A stretch of DNA of 64,000 nt from Candidatus Streptomyces philanthi. Lineage in GTDB: Bacteria; Actinomycetota; Actinomycetes; Streptomycetales; Streptomycetaceae. The stretch's first letter is position 1; each line of letters opens with the position of its first letter. Made by a program: the position numbers and the translations under genes. Below, one piece after another: positions 25,652 to 34,628 of the stretch. Location of the stretch: contig CP073042.1 of the NCBI GenBank assembly GCA_018114805.1, forward strand, positions 7,051,501 through 7,115,500. The letters are read 5' to 3'. The notes beneath the pieces are model-generated. The model saw nothing but the letters and a program-made list of their open reading frames with translations, did not search any database and had not been told where the DNA came from.

Positions 25652-26835
25652 ATGACAATCATCGACGTAGGACGGCGCTCCCTCATCAAGCGCGCCACCG
25701 CGGCCGGCCTCCTCACCGTGCCCGCGCTCACCGCGCTCAGCGCGTGCGCGACGGGCGGCGGCGGGGGCACGCAGCAGGTCGCCGAGGGCAGGAGGTCGGC
25801 GAGGAACCCGCTGGGGGTCAACGAGAGCGCGGGGCTCGACGTGGTGATCTTCGACGGCGGCTTCGGCGAGGAGTACGCGAGGGCCGCGCAGGCGAAGCTT
25901 ACGTGAAGGCGTACCCGAAGATGGACGGGAAGATCAAGCATTCGGCGACGCAGAAGATCCAGGCGAAGCTTTCGAAGTCGTTGCTGGCCGAGCACGGCTG
26001 GGAGTACCCGCAGACCTGGGACGAGATGCTGAAGCTGTGCGCGGACGCGAAGAAGCAGGGGAGCACGGGGTGGACGTATCCGGGGAAGTACCCGTGCTAC
26101 CTGCCGTTCAGCCTGTATCCGTTCATCGCGAAGATCGGTGGCCGCGAGACGCTGGACGCGATCGACAACCTGGAGCCGAACGCGTGGAAGCACGAGGCGG
26201 TGAAGGTCGCGTTCGAGGCGTATCACGAGTTGCAGGCCAAGGGGTACATCCTCAAGGGCACGCCGGGGCTGGACCATATTCAGTCGCAGGTGGCGTGGAA
26301 CGAGGGGAAGGTGTTGTTCATCCCGAACGGTTCGTGGGTGGAGAACGAGACGAAGAAGACCACGCCGAAGAACTTCGACATGGGTGTGGGCGCGCCGTCG
26401 TCGTTGGATTCGGGTGACAAGCTGCCGTACGGGACGATCTGGGCTTCCGGCGGTGAGCCGTTCATCGTGCCGAAGAACGCGAAGAACCCCCGTGGTGGTA
26501 TGGAGTTGCTGCGGATCATGTTGGGCACGAAATCCACGCAGAACTTTATCCAGCAGGTGTCCTCGTTGTCCTCGCTCGATGGCGGGACGGAGGGTTTGCG
26601 GCTTCCGCCGGGGTTGGCGTCGGCGCAGGAGTTGTGGAAGAAGGCGGGGGATAACGTCGTCAATCCGCGGTTGCAGGATTGGTATGTGACGTTGCAGAAG
26701 GAGAAGATCGGGGTGGCGGCGTTGGGCGAGATGATGGCTGGGCGTATGTCGCCGAAGGAGTGCATGGCCAAGTGTCAGAAGTTCGCGGATGAGACGGCGA
26801 AGGATTCCGCGGTGAAGAAGTACCGGCACAAGTGA
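25652..26835 (+). pseudogene. ngcE: NgcE-like N-acetylglucosamine/diacetylchitobiose-binding lipoprotein, frameshift plus internal deletion
   Basis: The start MTIIDVGRRSLIKRATAAGL has a lipoprotein signal ending ALSACATGG, followed by NPLGVNESAGLDVVIFDGGF, a segment typical of NgcE. The frame breaks near 25895-25905 (GEEYARAAQ to EAYVKAYPK). After SATQKIQAKL the protein jumps to SKSLLAEHGWEYPQTWDEML. In relatives about 90 residues separate these parts, so an in-frame deletion of roughly 270-300 bp is inferred near 25975. The rest is complete (YPGKYPCYLPFSLYPFIAKI, IWASGGEPFIVP, DSAVKKYRHK). A 12-bp repeat CAGGCGAAGCTT lies at both the frame break and the deletion. GTG 25646 is an alternative start. 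Codon use is less C-ended than in neighbours. Confidence 0.8.
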
Positions 26836-26886
26836 GGACGCGCTGGCAGTGGCGTCCTTCGCGGGCGAGGAGTGCGGTCGGTAGCA

Positions 26887-27825
26887 GTGCGCCACGGTAA
26901 GTACGGCTTCATCGTGGGGTTTTTGTCCTTGCCGTTAGCGATTTACGCGGTTTTTGTGATCTCGCCGTTCATCCAGGCTATCTACTATTCGTTCACGAAT
27001 TGGAGTGGTCTGAGCTCGGATCTCCAGATGGTGGGGTTCGATAATTACCGTAAGCTGCTGGATAACGATGTGTTCTGGCATGCGTTGCGGAACAATCTGG
27101 TGTTGTTGCTCGTGTTGCCGCTGGTGACGCTGGGCATGGGGCTGTTCTTCGCTTTCATATTGAATGTGGGTGGGCGGCGCAGGGGGGGGCGGTGGTCTCG
27201 GGTGTGCGGGGGTCGTCGTTGTACAAGGTGGTGTACTTCTTCCCGCAGGTGCTGTCGATCGCGATCGTGGCGTTGATCTTCCAGTTCGCGTACAACCCGA
27301 ACAGTGGGGCGTTGAACTCGTTCCTGTCGGGGATCGGGTTGGATTCGGTGCAGCCTGATTGGTTGGGTGATCCGAGTCTGGCGTTGTGGTGTGTGATGGC
27401 GGTGATGTGGTGTGTGATGGCGGTGATGGTGTGGAACAACGTCGGGTTCTACGTGGTGTTGTTCTCGGCGGCGATGAGCACGATTCCTCGTGATTTCTAC
27501 GAGGCGGCGTTGTTGGATGGCGCGAACCGGTTCACCACGTTCTTCCGGATCACGTTGCCTCTGCTGTGGGACACCGTGCAGACCGGTTGGGTGTACATGG
27601 GCATTCCTGGCGCTGGACGCGTTCGCGGTGGTGCAGATCATGACGGTGGGGCCTGGTGGTCCTGACTACTCGACCGAGGTCCTGACGTGGTTCGTGTACA
27701 CGAAGGGCATTCGGGACGGGCAGGCCGGTTACGCGACCGCGTTGGGTGTGGCGTTGCTGATCGTCACGATGGTCTTCGCGACGGTCGTCATGCGACTCGG
27801 CCGCCGAGAAAGGCTGGAGTTTTGA
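26887..27825 (+). pseudogene. ngcF: NgcF-like sugar ABC permease, two frameshifts and a tandem duplication
   Basis: The GTG at 26887 gives VRHGKYGFIVGFLSLPLAIY, the usual NgcF start; the frame also opens at GTG 26872. G-run errors near 27180-27190 and an indel near 27605 break the frame. Joined segments read FAFILNVGGRRR, SGVRGSSLYKVVYFFPQVLS, the EAA loop YEAALLDGANRFTTFFRITL and ALDAFAVVQIMTVGPGGPDY, ending RLGRRERLEF. The total is exactly 313 codons with the shifts cancelling. A 21-bp unit is duplicated at 27387-27428, inserting an extra WCVMAVM in a membrane segment. Codon use is G/T-rich in third positions relative to the window. Confidence 0.83.
27387..27428 (+). repeat. Exact 21-bp tandem duplication in the NgcF-like gene
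   Basis: The 21-bp unit at 27387-27407 (TGGTGTGTGATGGCGG...) is repeated exactly at 27408-27428. It is in frame and adds seven residues (WCVMAVM) to a membrane helix. Confidence 0.95.
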
Positions 27826-27826
27826 G

Positions 27827-27889
27827 ATGACAGCACCCCGTGCCCGTGCCGTACGCGTACGCCCCGACGTGGAGAGGAACGCGCCGTGA
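27827..27889 (+). CDS. Possible 20-residue leader ORF between ngcF and ngcG
   Basis: The ATG two bases after the ngcF stop opens MTAPRARAVRVRPDVERNAP. It ends at a TGA that overlaps the ngcG GTG (GTGA). The tight fit at both ends suggests translational coupling, but it could be a remnant of an original ngcG N-terminus. No similarity is recognised. Confidence 0.35.
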   Translation: MTAPRARAVRVRPDVERNAP

Positions 27890-28842
27890 GCGGAGAACTG
27901 TCATCCAAGGACCTGGTCGACATGCTCACGGCGCTGGACCTGTCCGGCGAGCGGTCCCCCGTGAAGGCGGTGCCGCCGACGGTCTCGGGTGCCGGGCGGC
28001 AGCGTGGGGACCGTGCGGGTGGGGTGCTCAACCTGTTCTCGCACGGGATTCTGGCCGTGTGGGGGCTGTTGGTCACGCTGCCGCTGTTGTGGGCGGCGAT
28101 GAGTTCGCTCAAGACCGACCGGGAGATCTTCACCTCGCCCTGGTCGCTGCCCTCGTCGCTGCATTTCGAGAACTGGTCCGACGCATGGAACACCGCGAAC
28201 ATGGGCCGTTACTTCCTGAACTCGGCCGTGGTCGTCGCCGGCTCCCTCTTCGGCACCATGCTGCTGGGCGCCATGGCCGCCTACGTCCTGGCCCGGTTCG
28301 AGTTCCGTGGGAACCGCTTCATCTACTACCTGTTCGTCGGCGGCATGAGCTTCCCGATCGTGCTGGCGTTGGTGCCGCTGTACTTCGTGTTGCAGAACAT
28401 GGAGATGCTCAACACCAAGCACGGCCTGATCCTGGTCTACATCGCGTACTCGCTGCCCTTCACGGTCTTCTTCCTGACCTCGTTCTTCAAGACCCTGCCC
28501 ACCTCGGTGGCGGAGGCGGCGATGATCGACGGGGCCTCGCACACGCGCACGTTCTTCCAGGTCATGCTGCCGATGGCCAAACCAGGACTGATCAGCATCG
28601 GCATCTTCAACTTCCTGGGCCAGTGGAACCAGTACATGCTGCCCTACCTACTCAACCAGGGCGAGGAGAAGGACAAACTCCTGCCCCAGGGACTGGTGGA
28701 ACTCGCCGTCTCCCAGGGATACAAGGGCAACTGGGCCGTCCTCTTCTCCGGCCTGCTCATCGCCATGATCCCCGTCCTCGCCGTCTACATCATCTTCCAA
28801 CGCCAGGTCCAAGCCGGCCTGACCGCCGGCTCGCTGAAATAG
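27886..28842 (+). CDS. ngcG: NgcG-like sugar ABC permease
   Basis: A 318-residue intact permease starting at GTG 27886 with GAGAGGA upstream. After a cytoplasmic tail of about 45 residues, six membrane segments follow (ILAVWGLLVTLPLLWAAMSS, FIYYLFVGGMSFPIVLALVP, LFSGLLIAMIPVLAVYIIFQ). The EAA loop is SVAEAAMIDGASHTRTFFQV. With NgcE and NgcF it would import N-acetylglucosamine and chitobiose; as in Streptomyces, the ATPase (MsiK) is encoded elsewhere. A strong hairpin follows at 28877. Confidence 0.88.
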   Translation: MSGELSSKDLVDMLTALDLSGERSPVKAVPPTVSGAGRQRGDRAGGVLNLFSHGILAVWGLLVTLPLLWAAMSSLKTDREIFTSPWSLPSSLHFENWSDAWNTANMGRYFLNSAVVVAGSLFGTMLLGAMAAYVLARFEFRGNRFIYYLFVGGMSFPIVLALVPLYFVLQNMEMLNTKHGLILVYIAYSLPFTVFFLTSFFKTLPTSVAEAAMIDGASHTRTFFQVMLPMAKPGLISIGIFNFLGQWNQYMLPYLLNQGEEKDKLLPQGLVELAVSQGYKGNWAVLFSGLLIAMIPVLAVYIIFQRQVQAGLTAGSLK

Positions 28843-28876
28843 CCGACCCGCTCCGGCCTCCTGGCCGCGCACACAG

Positions 28877-28908
28877 GTGAGCCGCCGGACAGCAGTCCGG
28901 CGGCTCAC
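28877..28908. terminator. Bidirectional 14-bp hairpin terminator
   Basis: GTGAGCCGCCGGAC (28877-28890) and GTCCGGCGGCTCAC (28895-28908) pair perfectly around loop AGCA, between the convergent ngcG and cold-shock genes. Confidence 0.85.
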
Positions 28909-28942
28909 GCCCGTCGACGAGCCTTCGCGGCTCCCGGTGTTC

Positions 28943-29365
28943 CTAGTACTCCACCCAGTTGTGCTCCTGGGCCAGTTCGATGATGCGCTTGCGCGCCAGC
29001 ACCAACTGCGTTCCGGTGAGCGAGGGGACGGCGTGCAACAGCGCCTCGGTCAGCTCGAGTTGGAACTCGGCGGAGGTCAGCACGTCACAGGTGCCGTCCT
29101 CGGCCTCGGTGCGCACACGCGGGCGGACCACATCCCCGGCCGCCGTGCCGGCCAGAGCGGAGCGCTCGATCAGCCGCACATCGGAGGCCTTCAGGCCGCG
29201 CTGACCGTCTTCGATGTCGAAAGCGACCCGAAGCCCCGGGCGAAACAGGCACTTGTCGCTCCGCAGGTCGTTCGCGTGCATGAACACGTCCTCATCGCCG
29301 TCATCCGGCGTGATGAACCCATAGCCGCGGACCTCGTCAAACCGCAGAATCTTTCCCGTTGCCAC
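28943..29365 (-). CDS. Cold-shock-domain protein with a C-terminal extension
   Basis: A 140-residue protein with GTG start at 29365. Residues 1-67 are a cold-shock domain carrying RNP1-like GYGFITPDD and RNP2-like DVFMHAND, expected to bind single-stranded RNA or DNA. The remaining half (VRTEAEDGTCDVLTSAEFQL, then ALLHAVPSLTGTQLVLARKR) is helical and not a cold-shock repeat. This two-part form is known among actinobacterial cold-shock-domain proteins, but the tail has no assigned role. It is monocistronic, facing ngcG across the shared terminator. Confidence 0.88.
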   Translation of the reverse strand: MATGKILRFDEVRGYGFITPDDGDEDVFMHANDLRSDKCLFRPGLRVAFDIEDGQRGLKASDVRLIERSALAGTAAGDVVRPRVRTEAEDGTCDVLTSAEFQLELTEALLHAVPSLTGTQLVLARKRIIELAQEHNWVEY

Positions 29366-29796
29366 CGCGAATACCCCACAACTAAGTCAATCGCTACCAC
29401 AACCATTGGCGCCTCTCGCCGACGCCGGTTCACAGCCTACAAGGAAACCCTCGAACGGGAAGGGGCGGTCCTGTCCCTGCTCGACACACCCACCGGCAGC
29501 GGTGTCGGGGGTGGCGAACGCCCCCACGACGCCGGCGTGTGCCACACGGTGTGCTCGGCACACCCAGGTGAATCGCCTGGGTGTCACCACCCAGGGGATC
29601 GCTCGCCCGGCCCTCCCAACCCGCTGCCCCGGGCAGGTTGTGCCGGGGCCGGCGAGGCAGCCTGGTGCCGTGTCCGGCATCGGTGGCGTGGACTGTTCGC
29701 CTTCTGACGGGATGAGGCGCACTGGTTCGGCAGGGATGAGACACGGTCCCTGGCGGCGCCCCGCGGTGGCGCGAAGTCGGCCCTAGCGTGCCGGCC
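29366..29796. other. 431-bp intergenic region
   Basis: No gene is supported. Low-GC bases next to the cold-shock gene (29366-29440) should hold its promoter. A 9-bp hairpin ACACCCAGG/CCTGGGTGT with a 7-nt loop lies at 29560-29584. No ORF shows a recognisable family. Confidence 0.5.
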
Positions 29797-30366
29797 ATGA
29801 CGACGCCCACTCCGCGTGAGGCACGACGCTGCTACCACGCGCTGCACCCCGTCTACGCCGCCTACTACTTCGCGCCCGAGCACGACATCGCTTGCCGGCA
29901 TGGGCCTGGTAACGCTGGTGGAGCCGACAGCTCGTGGACCGCGCTGCTGCCCAGCATGATCGTCACTGGCATCGGCATGGGCCTGTTCAACCCGCCCCGT
30001 GCCGCCGTCACCATCGGCGTCGTGCCGCCCGAGAAGGCCGGCATGGCCTCCGGCATCGGGGAGACGTTCCTACAGGTCGGCGTCGCCGTCGGCATCGCCG
30101 CCTTCGGCGCGCTCCTCCACCGCCGGGTCACCGACGCGTTCGCGGCCTCGGATGCCGGAGGCCAACTCGGCCACCGGGCCCACGAGGTGGGCACCGCGGT
30201 GGCCGCCGAGGGCCAGGGGCAGGCCGTCGCCGACGTCCCGACGGACCTTGCCGATCCGGTGGCCGAGGCCGCCAAGTCCGCCTTCGTCTCCGGGCTGACC
30301 GACGTGGTGGCGTTGTGCGCGGCCGTGTGCGCGCTCGGCCCCGAAGCCGCCACCGTGCCCGCCTGA
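29797..30366 (+). pseudogene. Chimera: SCO6745-family N-terminus joined to an MFS-transporter C-terminus
   Basis: Residues 1 to about 33 (MTTPTPREARRCYHALHPVY, then YYFAPEHDIA) match the start of the soluble actinobacterial SCO6745 family. Near 29895 the sequence switches to the end of a DHA2-type drug transporter: LAGMGLVTLVEP in one frame, then SSWTALLPSMIVTGIGMGLF and PPEKAGMASGIGETFLQVGV in the frame that runs to the stop. The start of one gene and the end of another appear to have been joined by deletion, with an extra frameshift near 29930. Neither partner would be functional. Confidence 0.65.
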
Positions 30367-30575
30367 CGCGCCGCGCCGGCAGGCGTCCCGTACCGTCGCG
30401 GGTCGGCCAGGCACCCCCCTCGCCGGCCGGCCCGCGACACCCAACCCCCCGCGCGCGGGTACGCGGGACGCGCGGCCGGTGTCGCCGCCTGTGCGCACCC
30501 CGTCCCGCGGGCGTGGCCGGGGACGCGGAAGACTCTTGGGGCAAGCCCGAACACGAGCCGACGAGGAGATCCACG

Positions 30576-31481
30576 ATGCCCCCAGCGGCGCACACAGCGA
30601 CCGGCGTCCCCGCCGCGCCCCCACCCGCCACCGCGCGGACGCGGCCCCGCCCCACCCACCACGGTAGCGTCACCTGCCCACGCCTGGTGCCGGACCCCGC
30701 CCTGCGGCTGTTCCTCTTCCACCACGCCGGCGGCTCCCACCTGCTCTACCGGGGCTGGGCCGAGCACTTCCCGGCCGACTGGGAGGTCTGCCTGGTCAAC
30801 GCCCCCGGCCGGGGCAGCCTGCACGACGTAGGCCCGCTGGCGAGCAGCGAGGAACTGGTGGCCTACCTCGTACGGGACCTGGAGCCGCTGCTCGACCGAC
30901 CCTTCGCCCTCTTCGGACACAGCATGGGCGGGCTCGTCGGGGTCGGGTACGAACTGGCCCGCCGACTCGCCGCCGAAGGCCGGCAGCTCCCGCGCTGGCT
31001 CGGCGTCTCCTCCTGGGGCGGGCCCCGGGCCGCTCGCCGCGCGGGGTCGCGAGCGAGCGAGCCCGGCGGGCCGGCCGGCGACGCGGGCCCGGCCCGGCAC
31101 CTGTTGCCGGACGCCGAACTGCGCGACTGGCTGCGGTCGGTGGGAGGCACGCCGCCCGAACTGCTCGACGACGACAGCCTGTGGGCGATGTTCGCCCCCA
31201 CCTTCCGGGGTGACTTCTCGGTGGTGGACACTTGGCGGCCCGCGCCCGGCGCGGCGCCGCCGCCCGTGCCGCTCACCGTCTTCGGCGGCGACGCCGACGC
31301 CGTCGTGCCGCCCGCCCGGCTCGCCGGCTGGCCCGAGCACACCCCGTACTTCCAGGGCCTGCACCTGCACCCGGGCGACCACTTCTACCTCCGCGACCAC
31401 GAGCGGGCGGTGGCACGGCAGATCACCGAGGCCCTCACCCCGCTGGTGTCCACCCCGGCTGCCCCGACCCGGCCCCGCTGA
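30576..31481 (+). CDS. Type II thioesterase (GrsT/RifR-like)
   Basis: A 301-residue alpha/beta hydrolase starting at ATG 30576 behind GAGGAG. The family start is LRLFLFHHAGGSHLLYRGWA; the nucleophile is in LFGHSMGG; the Asp is in VFGGDADAVVPP; the His is in HPGDHFYLRDH. Such enzymes clear wrong acyl groups from carrier proteins of polyketide or peptide synthases. No synthase lies in this window, so it may serve a cluster elsewhere. A phosphopantetheinyl transferase is at 57.1 kb. The N-terminal 45 residues are proline/alanine-rich. A hairpin follows at 31524. Confidence 0.88.
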   Translation: MPPAAHTATGVPAAPPPATARTRPRPTHHGSVTCPRLVPDPALRLFLFHHAGGSHLLYRGWAEHFPADWEVCLVNAPGRGSLHDVGPLASSEELVAYLVRDLEPLLDRPFALFGHSMGGLVGVGYELARRLAAEGRQLPRWLGVSSWGGPRAARRAGSRASEPGGPAGDAGPARHLLPDAELRDWLRSVGGTPPELLDDDSLWAMFAPTFRGDFSVVDTWRPAPGAAPPPVPLTVFGGDADAVVPPARLAGWPEHTPYFQGLHLHPGDHFYLRDHERAVARQITEALTPLVSTPAAPTRPR

Positions 31482-32035
31482 GGGACCGACGCCCCCGCCG
31501 AGGTGAGACGGAGTGACGACACCCGCGACCGGCGAGCCCGCGACGGAGCGGACTCGCCGGTCGCGAGCAGCGAACCACCACGGCGGGGGCGTTGCGGCCG
31601 GATGAACTCCGGTGAACGCGGATGAACAGCGGATGCCACCCCCGCCCCACCCGCACGGACCCATGGACGCCCCTGCGCACCACCCGGCGCCCCCGTCCAG
31701 CTCGACCGACTCCGATCCACCCCACCCTCTGAAGCACCTGGTCACAGGCGTGCGTGGGGGACGAAAGCCGCGACGGCGGCGGCACAGCGCACCTATCCGG
31801 CGAGGGTTGCTCGCCCGGCCGCCGCCAGGGCCGGTCCGTACCGACGCGGTGTTGACGCGGCGCCCGGGCCGTTGCGACGCTCCGCCCATGGCAGCCACCC
31901 GTCCGCACCCCGCACGGCGCCCGCACGTCGCGCCGTGTCGTGTCCCTCGCGTGCCTGGGAGTAAATGGGAGGGGAAGGGGCAGCCGGTCGATGACGGGCG
32001 GATTGTCCGTGCACGCGAATCACAGGAGTTTCCTC
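31482..32035. other. 554-bp intergenic region, terminator then promoter of the small proline-rich gene
   Basis: No gene is supported. The 5-prime end carries the hairpin at 31524-31565. The 3-prime end (about 31950-32030) is purine-rich and less GC-rich and leads to an AGGAG site before ATG 32036. Confidence 0.5.
31524..31565 (+). terminator. 13-bp hairpin after the type II thioesterase gene
   Basis: CGCGACCGGCGAG (31524-31536) pairs perfectly with CTCGCCGGTCGCG (31553-31565) across a 16-nt loop, 43 bp after the stop. Confidence 0.65.
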
Positions 32036-32233
32036 ATGGCGTACGACATCACAGGGATGACGGTGCCGCCGATCTACCCGGAGCCCGTGCCACCTGGCAC
32101 GCCCGACCCCGTGCCGCCGACGCCCACGCCGCCGCCAGGCCCCGGCCCGGTGCCACCCATTCCGCCGGCCCCGACGCCGCCGCCGGGGCCCGCACCGGGA
32201 CCCGAGCCGACGCCCCAGCCGGGCCCGGCGTAA
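32036..32233 (+). CDS. 65-residue proline-rich peptide of unknown function
   Basis: MAYDITGMTVPPIYPEPVPP begins at ATG 32036 with an AGGAG ribosome site 9-13 bases upstream. The rest consists almost entirely of P, G, T, E and A in PxP patterns, predicting an extended polyproline-II rod. There is no signal peptide and no cysteine. A perfect 14-bp hairpin 31 bp after the stop, plus a good ribosome site, argue for a real short transcription unit, since random frames in this DNA rarely have both. The family is not recognised. It might act as a spacer or binding peptide; this is a guess. Confidence 0.55.
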   Translation: MAYDITGMTVPPIYPEPVPPGTPDPVPPTPTPPPGPGPVPPIPPAPTPPPGPAPGPEPTPQPGPA

Positions 32234-32263
32234 CCGGCGCCGCGCCGGCCGGCCTCGCACCAC

Positions 32264-32295
32264 GTGCCGCCCGGGGTGGGAACCCCGGGCGGCAC
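32264..32295 (+). terminator. Perfect 14-bp hairpin after the proline-rich gene
   Basis: GTGCCGCCCGGGGT (32264-32277) and ACCCCGGGCGGCAC (32282-32295) close a GGGA loop. Confidence 0.8.
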
Positions 32296-32566
32296 CGTCG
32301 TGCCCGGAGCCGGCCGGCCCTCGCGCCCGGCGACTGCCGCGCGCCCGCGCCCGCCTCTGTCCCGCCCCGCTCCGCCGGCGCTCCGCCTGGCGGAGCGATG
32401 TGGCGTCCACCGTGTGAATCGCGCCGTTCGCTGGATGAACTAAGGCGACAACGCGCTGAAATCATCCGTTTCCTAGGCCAGTTGGCGGTCTAGGCTAAGC
32501 GGTGGGGCACAGGGCGACGGCATGAGGACGCGCGAACGCGCGAAGCAGAACGGAGCATGACCTGCC
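32296..32566. other. Upstream region of the AraC gene
   Basis: No gene is seen. A less GC-rich stretch at about 32400-32500 includes two CTAGGC words around 32474-32495 and is the probable promoter of the AraC gene, whose ribosome site GGAG is at about 32552. Confidence 0.4.
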
Positions 32567-33628
32567 ATGCCCACATCGTCCGCGGACATTTGCCACGTGC
32601 CAGGCGAGCAGGCGGACTGGAAGCCCGACACCGACCCCGTGCCCCTGCACCGCCTCTCGGTGCCGGCCCCCAACGTCCTGCCGTTCGCGATCGGCACCTT
32701 CGACACCAATCGGCCCGCTGTCCCGGGCCACCTTCCCGCACCGGCACACGTTCTACGAACTGCTCTACGTCACCTCCGGGACGGGCACCCACGTCATCGA
32801 ACAGGTCCCCTGGCGGCTGCGACCACCCCATCTGTGCGTGATCGCCCCGGGCCAGGTGCACTACTGGGCCGGAGTGCGCGACCTGCAGGGGTGAGTCGTC
32901 CTGTTCACCGACGACTTCCTGCTGGCCCACCCGGAGGACCGGGCCGCGCTACGACGGCTGGCCGAGCTGCCGTGGCTGCACCCCGACCCCGCCACGGCGC
33001 CGGCGCTCGCGGCGCTCGTCTCCAACATGGGGCGGGAGTTCCGCGACCGCGAGGACAGGTTCATCACGGTGCTGCGGTCCTACCTGCACGTGTTGATCGT
33101 CCGCGCCCAGCGGCTGCCGGCGCGCTGCCGCTCGAGGAGGAGGCCGTCGGCAGGTCGACCGCCGTGGCCCGGCAGTTCGCCCAGTTGCTGACGATGCACA
33201 CATGCAGCGGGGGCACGGCGCTCTCCCCGCGCCCCACCGGGGGCAGTGGTGGGGGACGGGCCGCCGTGCGCGCGACCGTCGGGGCGTACGCCGTGCGGAT
33301 CGGGGTCTCGTTGGGCTATCTGACCGAGGCCGTCAAGTGCACCACCGGGCACACCTCCGGCCAACTGATCCGGGAGGCGGAGATCCGCGAGGCCAAGCGG
33401 CTGCTCGCGGCCACCGGCCTGACCGTCAGCCAGGTCGCCCGCGAGGTGGGGTTCGCCGACCCGGCGTACTTCTGCCGTTTCTTCCGCCGCGAGACGGGGC
33501 TCAGCCCGGGGGACTTCCGCCGCCAGTCGGACCGCGACCCGCTGCCACCGGCGGCTTCGCCGGGACCGGAGGGGATCACCGCGTTCGCCGAATCGAGTCC
33601 ATCGACCGGCCCTGAGCGCTCCGCATAG
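32567..33628 (+). pseudogene. AraC-family regulator with cupin sensor domain; frameshifts and an in-frame TGA
   Basis: The ATG at 32567 starts EQADWKPDTDPVPLHRLSVP. Near 32725-32735 the frame moves to FPHRHTFYELLYVTSGTGTH, a cupin ligand domain, which continues VIAPGQVHYWAGVRDLQG. A TGA at 32892-32894 then interrupts before VVLFTDDFLLAHPEDRAALR. Another shift near 33120 restores the first frame. The C-terminal double HTH is intact: YLTEAVKCTTGHTSGQLIRE and LTVSQVAREVGFADPAYFCR. Family length is normal, about 350. The intradiol dioxygenase gene downstream could be a target. Confidence 0.75.
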
Positions 33629-33748
33629 GTTCAGTCCCGCTCGTACGGCCAGCACGACTCACCCCCAAAAAAGGACCGCGGGAGGAACACCGTGGAAGGC
33701 GAGAACACCTAAGACCACACGAACACGCACGAGGGTTCGCGGAGAGGC

Positions 33749-34368
33749 ATGACCCGCAAGACGCTGCTCAAGGCGGCGCTCGCGGCGGCCCCCTGCCGAT
33801 CGTGCTCGGCGGCGTCTCCTGTGCGAAGGACGACCGGACGCCCTCGGGGCAGCCGCTCGCGCCCACCCCGTACTGCGACGACAACGGCAGCCCGACGCCG
33901 CCGCAGATGGAAGGCCCGTACTTCAAGCCCAACTCGCCCCGGCGCACCTCGCTGCTGGAGGCGGGGGTGACGGGCACCAAGCTGACGCTGACCGGCTACG
34001 TGTTCGGCCTCGTGTGCCGGCCCATAGCCAACGCGCTGCTCGACTTCTGGCAGGCGGACGTGCGCGGCGCGTACGACAACCGTGGCTTCCGGCTGCGCGG
34101 CCACCAGTACACCGACGTCCAGGGCGCCTTCAAGCTGGAGACCATCGTCCCCGGCCTCTACCCGGGCCGCACCCGGCACATCCACGTCAAGGTGCAGGCC
34201 CCGAACCGGCCCATCCTCACCACCCAGCTCTACTTCCCAGGTGAGCCGGGCAACAACAGCGACCCGATCTTCCACTCGGCGCTGCTGATGAACATCTCCA
34301 ACGGTGGTGGCGGCAAGCTGGCGAAGTTCGACTTCCTGCTCAACGTCAACCAGCGGAGCCGTCGCTGA
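33749..34368 (+). pseudogene. Exported intradiol ring-cleavage dioxygenase, one frameshift
   Basis: The ATG at 33749 (GGAGAGG upstream) opens MTRKTLLKAALAAAP. A C is missing from the CCCCC run near 33790, and restoring it continues the export signal as LPIVLGGVSCAKDD, which has a possible lipobox Cys. The catalytic domain shows MEGPYFKPNSPRR, LLDFWQADVRGAYDNRGFRL and YPGRTRHIHVKVQAP, carrying the family's Tyr and His-x-His iron ligands. Such enzymes cleave catechols between the hydroxyls with Fe(III). Exported lipoprotein forms are known in Streptomyces acting on lignin-derived catechols. With the C restored it has 207 codons. Confidence 0.82.
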
Positions 34369-34628
34369 GCCGGCGCCCTTCGCCGGGCACCTGAACACAT
34401 GAGCACGTGACCCACCGTTGGTGCTGTCCGCTGCCCCTGCACCACTTCCCCACACGCCGCGCGGCTGGTGCGCACGCGCCGCGCGGTCAGCGCACGGCAC
34501 GGTGGAACGGGCACCGCCCGCTCGCCTTCTCACGTGAGGCGAGCGGTGCGGCGCGATCTTCGGCATCGTGGGACGGGCGAGCCTCCCCGCTCTTCGCCCG
34601 CCCGCCCCACGCCTCGCGGAGGTACCCG

